The translations under genes and the position numbers were made by a program. DNA of 64,000 bases from an uncultured Lachnospiraceae bacterium (GTDB lineage: Bacteria > Bacillota > Clostridia > Lachnospirales > Lachnospiraceae), in contig URMK01000002.1 in assembly GCA_900548905.1 (NCBI GenBank), forward strand, positions 124,001 to 188,000, given 5' to 3'. The notes under the pieces are model-generated. The model worked only from the letters and a program-made list of their open reading frames with translations. It did no database searches and was not told the origin of the DNA. Position 1 is the stretch's first letter; the number at the start of each line of letters is the position of its first letter. This document shows positions 1-6,451 of this stretch, piece by piece.

Positions 1-234
1 AACAGGGAAATCATAGCCCTTGTCCCTTACCTTCATCATCATGGTAATGCCGTCCATCCGGGGCATCATAATATCAACTATGGCAAGATGGATTTCCTCC
101 TGCGCAATGACCTGTAAGCCTTCTACCCCGTCTCCGGCCTGGAACACCATATAGCCCTGATTCCTCAAATATATCTCAATTCCTTCTCTGATATCCTTAT
201 CGTCTTCCACTACTAAAATACGGTTTGCTTCCAC
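1..234 (-). CDS. Response regulator receiver domain (5' part of gene; runs off the window)
   Basis: The minus strand reads a 78-codon N-terminal fragment that starts with GTG at 234-232, eight or so bases after a GGGAGGAAG ribosome binding site. It has the hallmarks of a CheY-like receiver: hydrophobic strand ILVV followed by the acidic pair (E10, D11, D12), a phospho-acceptor Asp at about residue 54 in the context IVDIMMPRMDG, and the gamma-turn loop after it. Such domains are usually followed by an OmpR-type winged helix in regulators partnered with a sensor kinase, but that part lies beyond position 1, so the output domain is not known. Family certain, specific role unknown. Confidence 0.85.
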   Translation of the reverse strand, partial: MEANRILVVEDDKDIREGIEIYLRNQGYMVFQAGDGVEGLQVIAQEEIHLAIVDIMMPRMDGITMMMKVRDKGYDFPV

Positions 235-297
235 TTTAAAACTTCCTCCCTCTGCTGTCATGTATAATTTACGGCGTGTCTGAGCCGTATCCTTGTA

Positions 298-309
298 GTA
301 TTATAGCAT
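298..309 (-). promoter_or_regulatory. Extended -10 promoter for the response regulator
   Basis: On the minus strand a TATAAT hexamer at 305-300 is preceded by TGC (extended -10, TGnTATAAT). No good -35 hexamer lies 17 bp upstream, as is common for extended -10 promoters. It is about 65 bp upstream of the GTG start at 234. Confidence 0.45.
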
Positions 310-366
310 ACTTTCCCCCTTTTTTCTTCTAAATAAAAAACATAAGACAGGTAATCAGTGGTAACT

Positions 367-393
367 GTTACTGATCACGGAGTGAACAGTAAC
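367..393. repeat. Dispersed palindromic repeat, family 1, copy A
   Basis: A 27-bp imperfect palindrome with arms GTTACTG and CAGTAAC around the core TCAC-GGA-GTGA. It is identical at 26 of 27 positions to 20094-20120 read on the opposite strand, and related to 49675-49703. It lies between the response regulator and the LysM gene, outside any convincing gene. Confidence 0.7.
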
Positions 394-677
394 GGTAACA
401 GTCCCGGCAAGTCGGAACAGACAGAGCCGCCATAATCAGGTTTACAAATAGAATAGCTCCGAAAGCTGAAAATTGGGCACAGAAAAAACCAAAGAATTTC
501 TTAAGAAACCCTTTGGTTTTCTGGAAATTAAGTGTGTGAAGTTTATAGATAAGGAACATGATATTCCTTATTCCCATATGGATGTATTGCCGTGAAAGTA
601 AAGCTTTCACAGCACAAACGCTCATCGGCCCGGCTGCTTTTATATGAATAGTTGTCCGCTAAACCTGGTATAAGCAT
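394..677. other. Intergenic region without a convincing gene
   Basis: This stretch holds an 85-codon minus-strand frame (368-625) with no good ribosome binding site, odd composition and overlap with the palindromic repeat; I do not regard it as a gene. A hairpin at 485-520 (AAAACCAAAG / CTTTGGTTTT) could terminate transcription in either direction, for example of the LysM gene that ends at 678. Confidence 0.5.
485..520. terminator. Candidate bidirectional terminator hairpin
   Basis: Arms AAAACCAAAG (485-494) and CTTTGGTTTT (511-520) form a 10-bp stem ending in A/T runs on both sides. It is 160 bp downstream of the LysM gene on the minus strand. Confidence 0.45.
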
Positions 678-1031
678 TTACTTGAACTCTGCAGAATAAT
701 AGGGAACGATCAGATAATCTCCCTCACAAATTGTCTCATCCAGCAGATGATTGGTTCTGACTACCTCTTTAATAAATTCTTCCCTTGATTTAAAATTCTC
801 ATCGGCATAGGAATCCGCCAATGACCACAGGGTATCCCCGGCTTCAATCCGGACACTGGTATAATATTTATAAAAGACGGGAGCGCCCGGCTCCTGAGCC
901 CTGGAAATAAGGCTTCCCCCTGCAATGGTAAGAATAATGGTAACAGCGGCGGAAACTGTAAAAATAAGGATATGCCGCCGCAGCTCCCGCTCTCTTCTGA
1001 TTTTGTTGCGTTTGATTCTTTCTTCAAACAT
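678..1031 (-). CDS. LysM-domain membrane-anchored protein, YneA-like SOS cell-division inhibitor
   Basis: A 117-residue protein: basic N-terminus (residues 1-20), one membrane segment (about 21-42), then a LysM domain (about 57-112) with the GDTLWSLA motif. Length, topology and position divergent from lexA match YneA of Bacillus subtilis, which delays division during the SOS response; the function here is inferred from that. Its promoter is a consensus TTGACA/TATAAT pair whose 17-bp spacer holds an SOS-type box, and a perfect box lies between promoter and start. Start is ATG at 1031-1029 after a GGAGGGGCGG Shine-Dalgarno. Alternative: a generic LysM peptidoglycan-binding protein. Confidence 0.8.
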   Translation of the reverse strand: MFEERIKRNKIRRERELRRHILIFTVSAAVTIILTIAGGSLISRAQEPGAPVFYKYYTSVRIEAGDTLWSLADSYADENFKSREEFIKEVVRTNHLLDETICEGDYLIVPYYSAEFK

Positions 1032-1053
1032 TTTCCGCCCCTCCAGACATATT

Positions 1054-1067
1054 CGAACACATGTTCT
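1054..1067. promoter_or_regulatory. SOS box 1 (LexA operator), perfect
   Basis: CGAACACATGTTCT has the Gram-positive LexA half-sites GAAC-N4-GTTC. It lies in the 5' leader of the LysM gene, just downstream of its -10. Confidence 0.88.
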
Positions 1068-1078
1068 TTATGTTTTTC

Positions 1079-1107
1079 ATTATATCGAACATAGATTCGA
1101 TTGTCAA
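1079..1107 (-). promoter_or_regulatory. Consensus sigma-A promoter of the LysM gene
   Basis: Minus strand: TTGACA (1107-1102), 17-bp spacer, TATAAT (1084-1079); both hexamers are perfect. SOS box 2 occupies the spacer, so LexA binding would block RNA polymerase directly. Confidence 0.9.
1086..1099. promoter_or_regulatory. SOS box 2 (LexA operator), imperfect
   Basis: CGAACATAGATTCG: one exact GAAC half-site and one variant half-site, placed within the spacer of the LysM-gene promoter. Confidence 0.7.
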
Positions 1108-1136
1108 TAGTTTTGCCTGAAATATAGGCATAAAAT

Positions 1137-1150
1137 CGAACAGCCATTCG
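1137..1150. promoter_or_regulatory. SOS box 3 (LexA operator), imperfect
   Basis: CGAACAGCCATTCG, with the same variant right half-site as box 2, ends 10 bp before the -35 of the lexA promoter, fitting LexA autoregulation. Confidence 0.65.
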
Positions 1151-1160
1151 GAATATATGT

Positions 1161-1189
1161 TTGCTTTTTAAAACCTGCTATGATATACT
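1161..1189 (+). promoter_or_regulatory. lexA promoter
   Basis: TTGCTT (1161-1166), 17-bp spacer, TATACT (1184-1189); about 40 bp upstream of the lexA start. Confidence 0.75.
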
Positions 1190-1228
1190 AATAAAAACAC
1201 CAACGGGGCTTTTTAAGGAGGATGAAAT

Positions 1229-1849
1229 ATGGCACAGGGCAAAATTACTGCAAAGCAGAAAGAAATCCTGGAATACATAAAAGAACAAATATTGGAAAGG
1301 GGATATCCGCCGGCAGTAAGAGAAATCTGTGAGGCCGTCCATCTGAAATCCACCTCTTCCGTCCACTCTCATCTGGAGACACTGGAGAAGAACGGATATA
1401 TCCGGAGGGATCCTACGAAGCCCCGGGCGATCGAAATCTGTGACGACAGTTTTCAGATGGTACGGACGGAAATGGTAAGCCTTCCGGTTGTAGGCAATGT
1501 GGCCGCAGGGCAGCCTATTCTGGCGGAAGAAAACATCGAAAGCTATTTCCCTATCCCGGCAGAATTCATACCGGGCGGCGATCCTTCTTTCATTTTGAAG
1601 GTACGCGGGGATTCTATGGTAAATGCCGGTATCAACAACGGAGATCAGATATTTGTACAGAGCTGTGCAACAGCCAGAAACGGTGATATGGTCGTGGCCC
1701 TGATTGACGATTCTGCCACGGTAAAGACATTCTATCGGGAAAAAGGGCATATCCGCCTGCAGCCGGAAAACGATACTATGGATCCCATCATTGTAAATGA
1801 CTGCAAGATTCTGGGGAAGGTTTTCGGAGTATTCCGTATTTATAACTGA
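1229..1849 (+). CDS. lexA: LexA repressor (SOS response, self-cleaving serine protease)
   Basis: A 206-residue protein of standard LexA length. The N-terminal winged helix-turn-helix (about residues 1-70) carries the typical PPAVREI and STSSVHSHL stretches. The autocleavage bond Ala93-Gly94 (VAAG) is present, as are the catalytic Ser129 (GDSM) and Lys166 (TVKTFY) of the S24 peptidase domain. LexA represses DNA-damage genes until RecA filaments trigger its cleavage. ATG follows AAGGAGG by eight bases. It is divergent from the LysM gene and shares a control region with three SOS-type boxes, so autoregulation is expected. Confidence 0.97.
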   Translation: MAQGKITAKQKEILEYIKEQILERGYPPAVREICEAVHLKSTSSVHSHLETLEKNGYIRRDPTKPRAIEICDDSFQMVRTEMVSLPVVGNVAAGQPILAEENIESYFPIPAEFIPGGDPSFILKVRGDSMVNAGINNGDQIFVQSCATARNGDMVVALIDDSATVKTFYREKGHIRLQPENDTMDPIIVNDCKILGKVFGVFRIYN

Positions 1850-1862
1850 TACATATTACAGG

Positions 1863-1927
1863 AAACGCCTGTTGGGAAAGGGTTATGAATGGTATGATAC
1901 CAAGGTGCCCCTTACCAACAGGCGTTT
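1863..1927. terminator. Hairpin downstream of lexA
   Basis: A perfect 13-bp inverted repeat (AAACGCCTGTTGG at 1863-1875, CCAACAGGCGTTT at 1915-1927) starts 13 bases after the lexA stop. There is no T-run after it, so it is a weak terminator candidate or an mRNA 3'-end stabiliser. Confidence 0.45.
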
Positions 1928-1964
1928 ATCGATCTTCTATCACTGTTTTGGAATAAAAGGGAGA

Positions 1965-2033
1965 GAAAAAGCGCCGCACCAGAGAGTATTTGAAAATTGC
2001 GGGAATGAATTTTCAAATACTCTCTAACGCGGC
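1965..2033 (-). terminator. Strong hairpin between convergent genes; terminator on the minus strand
   Basis: A perfect 18-bp inverted repeat (1981-1998 with 2008-2025, loop of nine bases) is extended by GC-rich flanks, and on the minus strand is followed by CTTTTTCTC. It starts within a few bases of the stop of the small gene at 2039, so it most likely terminates that gene and also blocks read-through from lexA. Confidence 0.75.
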
Positions 2034-2038
2034 TCCTC

Positions 2039-2269
2039 TCAGGAACGGAACATGAAGGTAATTTCACATCCGTCCGCTACTTTCCGGCAGATGTTTACCG
2101 TATGATCCATGATACAGCTGAACTTCCCTTCTTCTGCTTCCACATCCATTTCCTTCAAATCCTCCGATATCCTTGCAGAACGCATTCCGTCCAGGCCGTC
2201 CATCTCCTGAAGGATTTGTTCCGCCTTACCGGCATCCGTTAAATGGTTCAGTCGATAACTTCTTAGCAT
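2039..2269 (-). CDS. Small HMA-like (ferredoxin-fold) protein without CxxC
   Basis: The 76-residue product from ATG at 2269 has the size and alternating pattern of heavy-metal-associated domains (strand LRSYRLNHL, helix AGKAEQILQEMDGL, strands with DVEAEE and the C-terminal EITFMF). The metal-binding CxxC motif expected after the first strand is absent, so metal binding is doubtful. The frame stays open up to a GTG at 2362, but that start has no ribosome binding site, while the ATG at 2269 follows GGAAAGGAAG. Function unknown; family assignment rests on pattern only. Confidence 0.55.
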   Translation of the reverse strand: MLRSYRLNHLTDAGKAEQILQEMDGLDGMRSARISEDLKEMDVEAEEGKFSCIMDHTVNICRKVADGCEITFMFRS

Positions 2270-2388
2270 ACAGGCATTTCTTCCTTTCCGGGTTTTACCA
2301 TAAGTATTCCCGGCTTCAGGAAATATAAACCTTTCATACCAGATTTTACTATTGTCTTTCACCAGATAACCGTAGGCAGCCCTGCTTT

Positions 2389-3240
2389 TTATACCGTACG
2401 TTCCCCGTTCTGAACACGGTACCAGCAGGTATACACCTCTTTAAAGCCCAGGCTCTGATATAGTCTGACAGCAGGGTAATTGGATGCTGCTACATTAAGA
2501 AACGCTTTGCCGGCCCCTTCCTTACGCCCCTCTTCCATGATAGCGCGGAGTATACGGGCGCCAATTCCATTCTGCCGGAAGCTGCTGTCAACGCGGATAT
2601 CATAAATACCTATTTTATTATCTTCCACAACACCAAGGCCGCAGCCCACTATTTTCCCGTGAGACTCCCGGCTGTCCTTTTCGTACAATGCGGCACAGTA
2701 AACCGGGTTACGTATCGCAGTAAGCATAGCTCTTGCGGTATCCGGACACATATCTTTATCCGTACCTTCCAGGGAATGGAAACAACGCATTCCTATGAAG
2801 GCTTCCAGCCAGTCTTCGTCTATTTCACGGCTGAGGCGGATTTCGGTTTTGGCTGAAATGGTGCTCTCCTGGGTTCCTGACTCCGTTTTGCTCCTGTCGG
2901 CAGCCGGACAAAACCGCGTCTCTTCCAGAAGGCTGCGCTCCATTATATAGGTTTTCTCCTCCTGTTCATACGCTCTCATAGCCAGCTGCTGATCCAATGC
3001 GGACGGGACATTGGGAGTCATTTTGAATACACAGGGAAGACCCTTTTCTTTGAATTTATTTTCACAATAGTCTATTTTATCTTCATAGGATTTTGTAGAT
3101 AGATAAAGAGGGCTTATGCAGTTACCCTGATAGCCTTTTCCTTCGGAAAAACGAAGAATCCAACCATCATATACCTCGGTATGCAAAACAGGGAATGCAT
3201 TCAGCGCAAGCTCTTCATAGCGTAATGCTGCAAAGTTCAT
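2389..3240 (-). CDS. GNAT-family N-acetyltransferase (two-domain type)
   Basis: A 283-residue protein. The N-terminal half (about 1-110) is the degenerate GNAT-like domain seen in proteins that begin with a conserved GWILRFSEG and GNCISPLY pattern. The C-terminal half (about 130-283) is a full GNAT domain with the acetyl-CoA loop in VDSSFRQNGIGARILRAI and the LYQSLGF motif near the end. Substrate unknown. ATG at 3240 follows GGAGG. It is divergent from the AraC-type gene at 3399, which might control it, but no operator was identified. Confidence 0.85.
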   Translation of the reverse strand: MNFAALRYEELALNAFPVLHTEVYDGWILRFSEGKGYQGNCISPLYLSTKSYEDKIDYCENKFKEKGLPCVFKMTPNVPSALDQQLAMRAYEQEEKTYIMERSLLEETRFCPAADRSKTESGTQESTISAKTEIRLSREIDEDWLEAFIGMRCFHSLEGTDKDMCPDTARAMLTAIRNPVYCAALYEKDSRESHGKIVGCGLGVVEDNKIGIYDIRVDSSFRQNGIGARILRAIMEEGRKEGAGKAFLNVAASNYPAVRLYQSLGFKEVYTCWYRVQNGERTV

Positions 3241-3307
3241 ATTACAGGCCTCCTCTACTATTATCTATTTTACACGGCATTTTCCTTACAAAAAACAGAA
3301 TTGGTGC

Positions 3308-3336
3308 TTTCAATCTTGCAAATTGTGCTTTATAAT
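3308..3336 (+). promoter_or_regulatory. Possible promoter of the AraC-type regulator
   Basis: TATAAT at 3331-3336 with a poor -35 (TTTCAA) 17 bp upstream, 62 bp before the start. Weak evidence. Confidence 0.3.
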
Positions 3337-3398
3337 TAATGTAACCCATACCCTTACAGGAAAGTGGGCTGATCCATAAGTAAAATGGAGGTTTGGTT

Positions 3399-4319
3399 AT
3401 GGAAAACAATGCCTATAAGAAAACAGGATACCTGCAGAATGATTTCCGTATCTTTCATCTTTGCGATACGAAGCAAATGGAATTTTCTTACCATTACCAT
3501 GATTTTGATAAGATTGTCCTCTTTCTGAGCGGTGATGTCACCTACTCCATTGAGGGAAGGAAGTATGAGCTGAAGCCTTATGATATCATCCTGGTAAATG
3601 CCGGAGAGATCCATCGGCCGGTCATCCACAGCAGTCAGCCCTATGAGAGAATTATCATTTATATTTCCTCACGCTTTATGCAGGAATATAAGGACGAAAG
3701 CAACGATCTGACCCGCTGTTTCAGGGAAGCAAAGGCTACACATGGAAGCGAAGCGTTCCACGGAAGCGAAGCATTCCATAAAAGTGAAGCGTTTCACGGA
3801 AGCGAAGTGTTCCGCGGAAATGTACTCCGTATAGATAATATGGAAAAGAGCAGTCTCTTCTCGGTATGCAGGGAACTGGAGCGTTCTTTTTCGGGAAATG
3901 AATATGCCAATGAGCTGTATCAGAAGGTTCTGTTTCTGGAATTCATGATTTGGCTGAACCGCGCATTGATAAACAATCATGTGAATTACCTGGAAAATGA
4001 AGTTTCCAATGAAAAAATAGCCGCCATAGTGGATTATATCAATTCCCATCTGCGGGAAGAAGTATCGGTGGACGATTTGGCGGAGCGTTTTTTTATAAGC
4101 CGTTCTTATTTGATGCACCTTTTTAAAGCGGAAACAGGCTATTCCATCGGCTCTTATATCAGTGAAAAACGTCTGTTGTCCGCCAAAACACAGATACAGA
4201 ACGGAATGAGCGTGACCGAAGCCTGCTATGCCTGCGGTTTCCGGGACTATTCCACCTTTTCCCGTGCTTTTAAGAAAAAATTCGGTACCACCCCAAAACA
4301 TTCCGGCAATATCATCTGA
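3399..4319 (+). CDS. AraC-family transcriptional regulator with in-frame 18-bp repeats
   Basis: A 306-residue protein with an N-terminal cupin sensor (about 1-105; HYHDFDKIVLFLSG, then LKPYDIILVNAGEIHRPV) and a C-terminal double helix-turn-helix (about 205-306; NSHLREEVSVDDLAE, FRDYSTFSRAFKKKFG). Such regulators usually sense sugars or other small molecules; no target gene is obvious. ATG at 3399 fits the TGGAGG site with eight-base spacing; the TTG six bases earlier is too close. Odd: residues about 116-139 in the interdomain linker consist of four copies of a six-residue unit (HGSEAF-like), encoded by an 18-bp DNA repeat also found in two other genes of this window. Confidence 0.9.
   Translation: MENNAYKKTGYLQNDFRIFHLCDTKQMEFSYHYHDFDKIVLFLSGDVTYSIEGRKYELKPYDIILVNAGEIHRPVIHSSQPYERIIIYISSRFMQEYKDESNDLTRCFREAKATHGSEAFHGSEAFHKSEAFHGSEVFRGNVLRIDNMEKSSLFSVCRELERSFSGNEYANELYQKVLFLEFMIWLNRALINNHVNYLENEVSNEKIAAIVDYINSHLREEVSVDDLAERFFISRSYLMHLFKAETGYSIGSYISEKRLLSAKTQIQNGMSVTEACYACGFRDYSTFSRAFKKKFGTTPKHSGNII
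3744..3815 (+). repeat. Four tandem 18-bp units inside the AraC-type gene
   Basis: Units at 3744-3761, 3762-3779, 3780-3797 and 3798-3815 match the consensus GGAAGCRAAGCGTTCCAY with a few changes each, and encode G-S-E-A-F-H type hexapeptides. A degenerate GGGAAGCAAAGGC precedes the array. The same unit occurs at 12344-12379 (minus) and 51781-51798 (minus). Confidence 0.9.
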
Positions 4320-4337
4320 AGATATTCATATACAACG

Positions 4338-4391
4338 GAAAAAAGAAGGAACACGGTTATGCAATTCACATAAACGGCGTTCCTTCTTTTT
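4338..4391. terminator. Bidirectional terminator between the AraC-type gene and rsfS
   Basis: Arms GAAGGAAC (4345-4352) and GTTCCTTC (4379-4386), flanked by an A-run on the left and a T-run on the right, so it can end transcription of both convergent genes. Confidence 0.8.
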
Positions 4392-4413
4392 ATCAGGAAA
4401 GTTCTTACACAGC

Positions 4414-4772
4414 CTATTTAAATTCTTCCAGCCCTACTCTTTTACCGTCTCTCCAGATTCTCTCCAGATCATAAAAGAGCCTGTTTTCCCTGTCAAAAAT
4501 ATGGACAATAATATCGCCGTAATCCATAAGTACCCAATTGGCGGTATCATAGCCTTCTATCTGCTTTCTCGTATAGCCTGCTCGTCCCAGCTTCTCATCT
4601 ACACTATCGGTCAGAGCCTGGATCTGGCTGTGGTTACTTCCGCCGGCAATAATAAAATAATCAGCCAGGACGGAAACTTCACTGATATCGATAATGCTGA
4701 TGTCCTCCGCTTTCTTGTCTTCCAGAGCGGAAACAGCCAGCTGGTCATTTCTTTGGAACGGTTATCTGTCAT
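4414..4772 (-). pseudogene. rsfS: Ribosome silencing factor RsfS with a frameshift near codon 11
   Basis: The start ATG (4772-4770) overlaps the yqeK stop as ATGA, and the first 10 codons read M-T-D-N-R-S-K-E-M-T. The conserved RsfS body then continues in another frame from about 4740 to the TAG at 4416-4414: LAVSALEDKKAEDI, LADYFIIAGG, the KQIEGYDTANW and VLMDYGDIIVHIF signatures are all present. The total of 359 nt is one base short of a whole number of codons. RsfS binds L14 and blocks subunit joining in starved cells. The body shows no decay, so a sequencing or assembly error, a recent single-base deletion, or a -1 frameshift are all possible; the body frame has no ATG, GTG or TTG after its upstream stop. 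Confidence 0.8.
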
Positions 4773-5395
4773 AGGGATTCCCTGCCTTTCTGTTCGCATC
4801 GGAGCGCTTTATAGTAATCGTAAGTCTGTTGGGTGGATATGTCAATTTCCATCTTGGACGCGCCCAGATAATCCAGCGTATCCTTCAGGATACGGAAGAG
4901 GCAGTCATCCAGGCTTGCGAATGCAAGCCGCCGGACTTCAGGCAGTCCCGGCGCCTGACGGCGCCCCGGCTCTATATAATCTGCAATATAAATTATTTTA
5001 TCCAGCATGCCCATATCCGGACGTCCCGTTGTATGATAGGTGATAGCATCCAGGATTTCCTTATCTTTGATTCCATATTTCTCCCTGGCGAGGAAACTGC
5101 CAACCTTGGCATGGAGAAGAAACGGGTTTTTCTGTTCGGCTTCGTTGATGGGAATACCGTTTTTCCTGCAGATGTTTATCCGCTTTTCATTGGTATAATT
5201 CTTGGCGCAGTCATGGAGAAGTCCGGCTATCTGCGCTTTATGCACATCCTGCCCGTAGCACATAGCCAGCGCCGCAGCGGTATAAGCGACCCCAAGAGTA
5301 TGCTCATACCGTTTCCCCTCCAGCGCTTTTTCCATCGATTTGCGCAGCGTGAGGATCTCCTGGGTTTCCATGGAGTTTTTTGATTCGTTTTTCAT
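4769..5395 (-). CDS. yqeK: YqeK, HD-domain bis(5'-nucleosyl)-tetraphosphatase
   Basis: A 208-residue HD-superfamily protein: metal ligands in RYEHTLGV (His32), LLHDCAKN (His61-Asp62) and the later HAKVGS and AITYHTTG motifs. YqeK enzymes hydrolyse Ap4A symmetrically to two ADP, lowering this stress-linked dinucleotide. It lies between nadD and rsfS, its usual place in Firmicutes. The start ATG at 5395 has a GGAGAA site and lies inside the nadD frame, an overlap of 92 nt; a second Met at 5371 would still overlap by 68 nt. Confidence 0.93.
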   Translation of the reverse strand: MKNESKNSMETQEILTLRKSMEKALEGKRYEHTLGVAYTAAALAMCYGQDVHKAQIAGLLHDCAKNYTNEKRINICRKNGIPINEAEQKNPFLLHAKVGSFLAREKYGIKDKEILDAITYHTTGRPDMGMLDKIIYIADYIEPGRRQAPGLPEVRRLAFASLDDCLFRILKDTLDYLGASKMEIDISTQQTYDYYKALRCEQKGRESL

Positions 5396-6044
5396 GCCTG
5401 TTCTCCTGTGAAACCGGGGCGCTGCCGCTCCGGTAAAGCTGATTGTCTTCGATATATTCCCTTACCTTGTCGTGAACCATATACCGTATGGAACGGCCCT
5501 CCTGTATCCGGAGGCGGATATCGGAGGAGGAAATAGCGATATTGCCCGCCGGGACCAGATGTATCCTCGCCCGGAACCTCTCCGTAAGCTGCTTCGCTTT
5601 CTCTTCCAAATCCCGGGTTCCCCGGCCTTCCCTCACTGCGGCAAGGATTACGGCTTTTTGGAAAATAATTTCCGGTTCTCTCCATTCCTCCATCTGAAAC
5701 AGGCTGTCCGCACCCATGATGAAAAAATAATCACAGTCCGGATTCTCCTTCTCCAACTGTTCCAGCGTCTGACAGGTATAGGTATATCCCCCTCTGTCAA
5801 TCTCCATAGAGGACAGGGAAAAATGCGGATTATCCCTGATAGATAGCTCCGTCATACGAAGCCTTGTGGCTCCGTCCAGGATTTCCTTCGGATCCTTCAT
5901 ATAGGGGCATCCGCTGGGGATAAAAAGAATTTCATCCAGCGAAAACATAGAATATGCATTTTCTGCCAGAAGCAGATGGCCTACATGGACAGGATTAAAG
6001 GTTCCGCCCATAATTCCTATTTTTCTGCGCTTCTTATCTTCCAT
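5304..6044 (-). CDS. nadD: Nicotinate-nucleotide adenylyltransferase
   Basis: NadD joins ATP to nicotinate mononucleotide in NAD synthesis. The nucleotidyltransferase motif GGTFNPVHVGH is at about residues 13-23 and the C-terminal ISSSDIRLRI motif is intact. I chose ATG at 6044, preceded by GCGGAGGAAC; a Met 13 codons earlier has no clear site. With 246 residues it is about 35-40 longer than usual: after the normal end (EYIEDNQLY) it reads on through the start of yqeK, giving a basic, low-complexity tail. The tail probably reflects loss of the original stop codon. Confidence 0.93.
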   Translation of the reverse strand: MEDKKRRKIGIMGGTFNPVHVGHLLLAENAYSMFSLDEILFIPSGCPYMKDPKEILDGATRLRMTELSIRDNPHFSLSSMEIDRGGYTYTCQTLEQLEKENPDCDYFFIMGADSLFQMEEWREPEIIFQKAVILAAVREGRGTRDLEEKAKQLTERFRARIHLVPAGNIAISSSDIRLRIQEGRSIRYMVHDKVREYIEDNQLYRSGSAPVSQENRHEKRIKKLHGNPGDPHAAQIDGKSAGGETV

Positions 6045-6136
6045 GGAATATTGTTCCTCCGCTTCCACAGTATGGATGACCATTCGGCCTGACTGCTTTC
6101 ATGCATGGTGCTGCCCAAAGAACCGGGCACGGATAT

Positions 6137-6427
6137 TTACTTGGGAAGCTCGATTTTCTTATGCTCCCGGCTTTCCTTGTACAGAACGATTTTCTTTCCG
6201 ATGACCTGTACCACCTGGGACTTTGTCCGTTCTGCGATCATCCGTGCGATTTCGTCCGGATCGTCAAAACAGTTTTTCAATACCGCAACCTTGATTAGTT
6301 CCCTTGTATTAAATGCCTCGGAAATAGCTTCCGTCACTTCCGGGGTAAGGCTTCCCTTTCCAATCTGGAAAACAGGATCCAGGCTGCTGGCAAGGCTTTT
6401 GAGATAAGCTCTCTGTTTGCTTGTCAT
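6137..6427 (-). CDS. yhbY: YhbY/CRM-domain RNA-binding protein
   Basis: A 96-residue single CRM domain: N-terminal MTSKQRAYLKSLA, the GKGSLTPEV loop corresponding to the GxxG RNA-binding motif, and the LIKVAVLKN strand. Members associate with pre-50S ribosomal particles. ATG follows GGGAGGAATAAACAA. It is 24 bp after obg and 92 bp before nadD, the conserved order in Clostridia. Confidence 0.93.
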   Translation of the reverse strand: MTSKQRAYLKSLASSLDPVFQIGKGSLTPEVTEAISEAFNTRELIKVAVLKNCFDDPDEIARMIAERTKSQVVQVIGKKIVLYKESREHKKIELPK

Positions 6428-6451
6428 TTGTTTATTCCTCCCGTATTCGGT

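Noticed and set aside
368..625. 85-codon minus-strand frame between the response regulator and the LysM gene
   Set aside because: No ribosome binding site, overlaps a dispersed palindrome and a hairpin, unusual composition; no recognisable motif.
761..1147. 128-codon frame over the LysM gene and its promoter
   Set aside because: Reads through the -35/-10 and SOS boxes and overlaps the better supported LysM frame.
3744..3815. CRISPR array
   Set aside because: The tandem units are contiguous, have no spacers, and are translated as part of the AraC-type protein.
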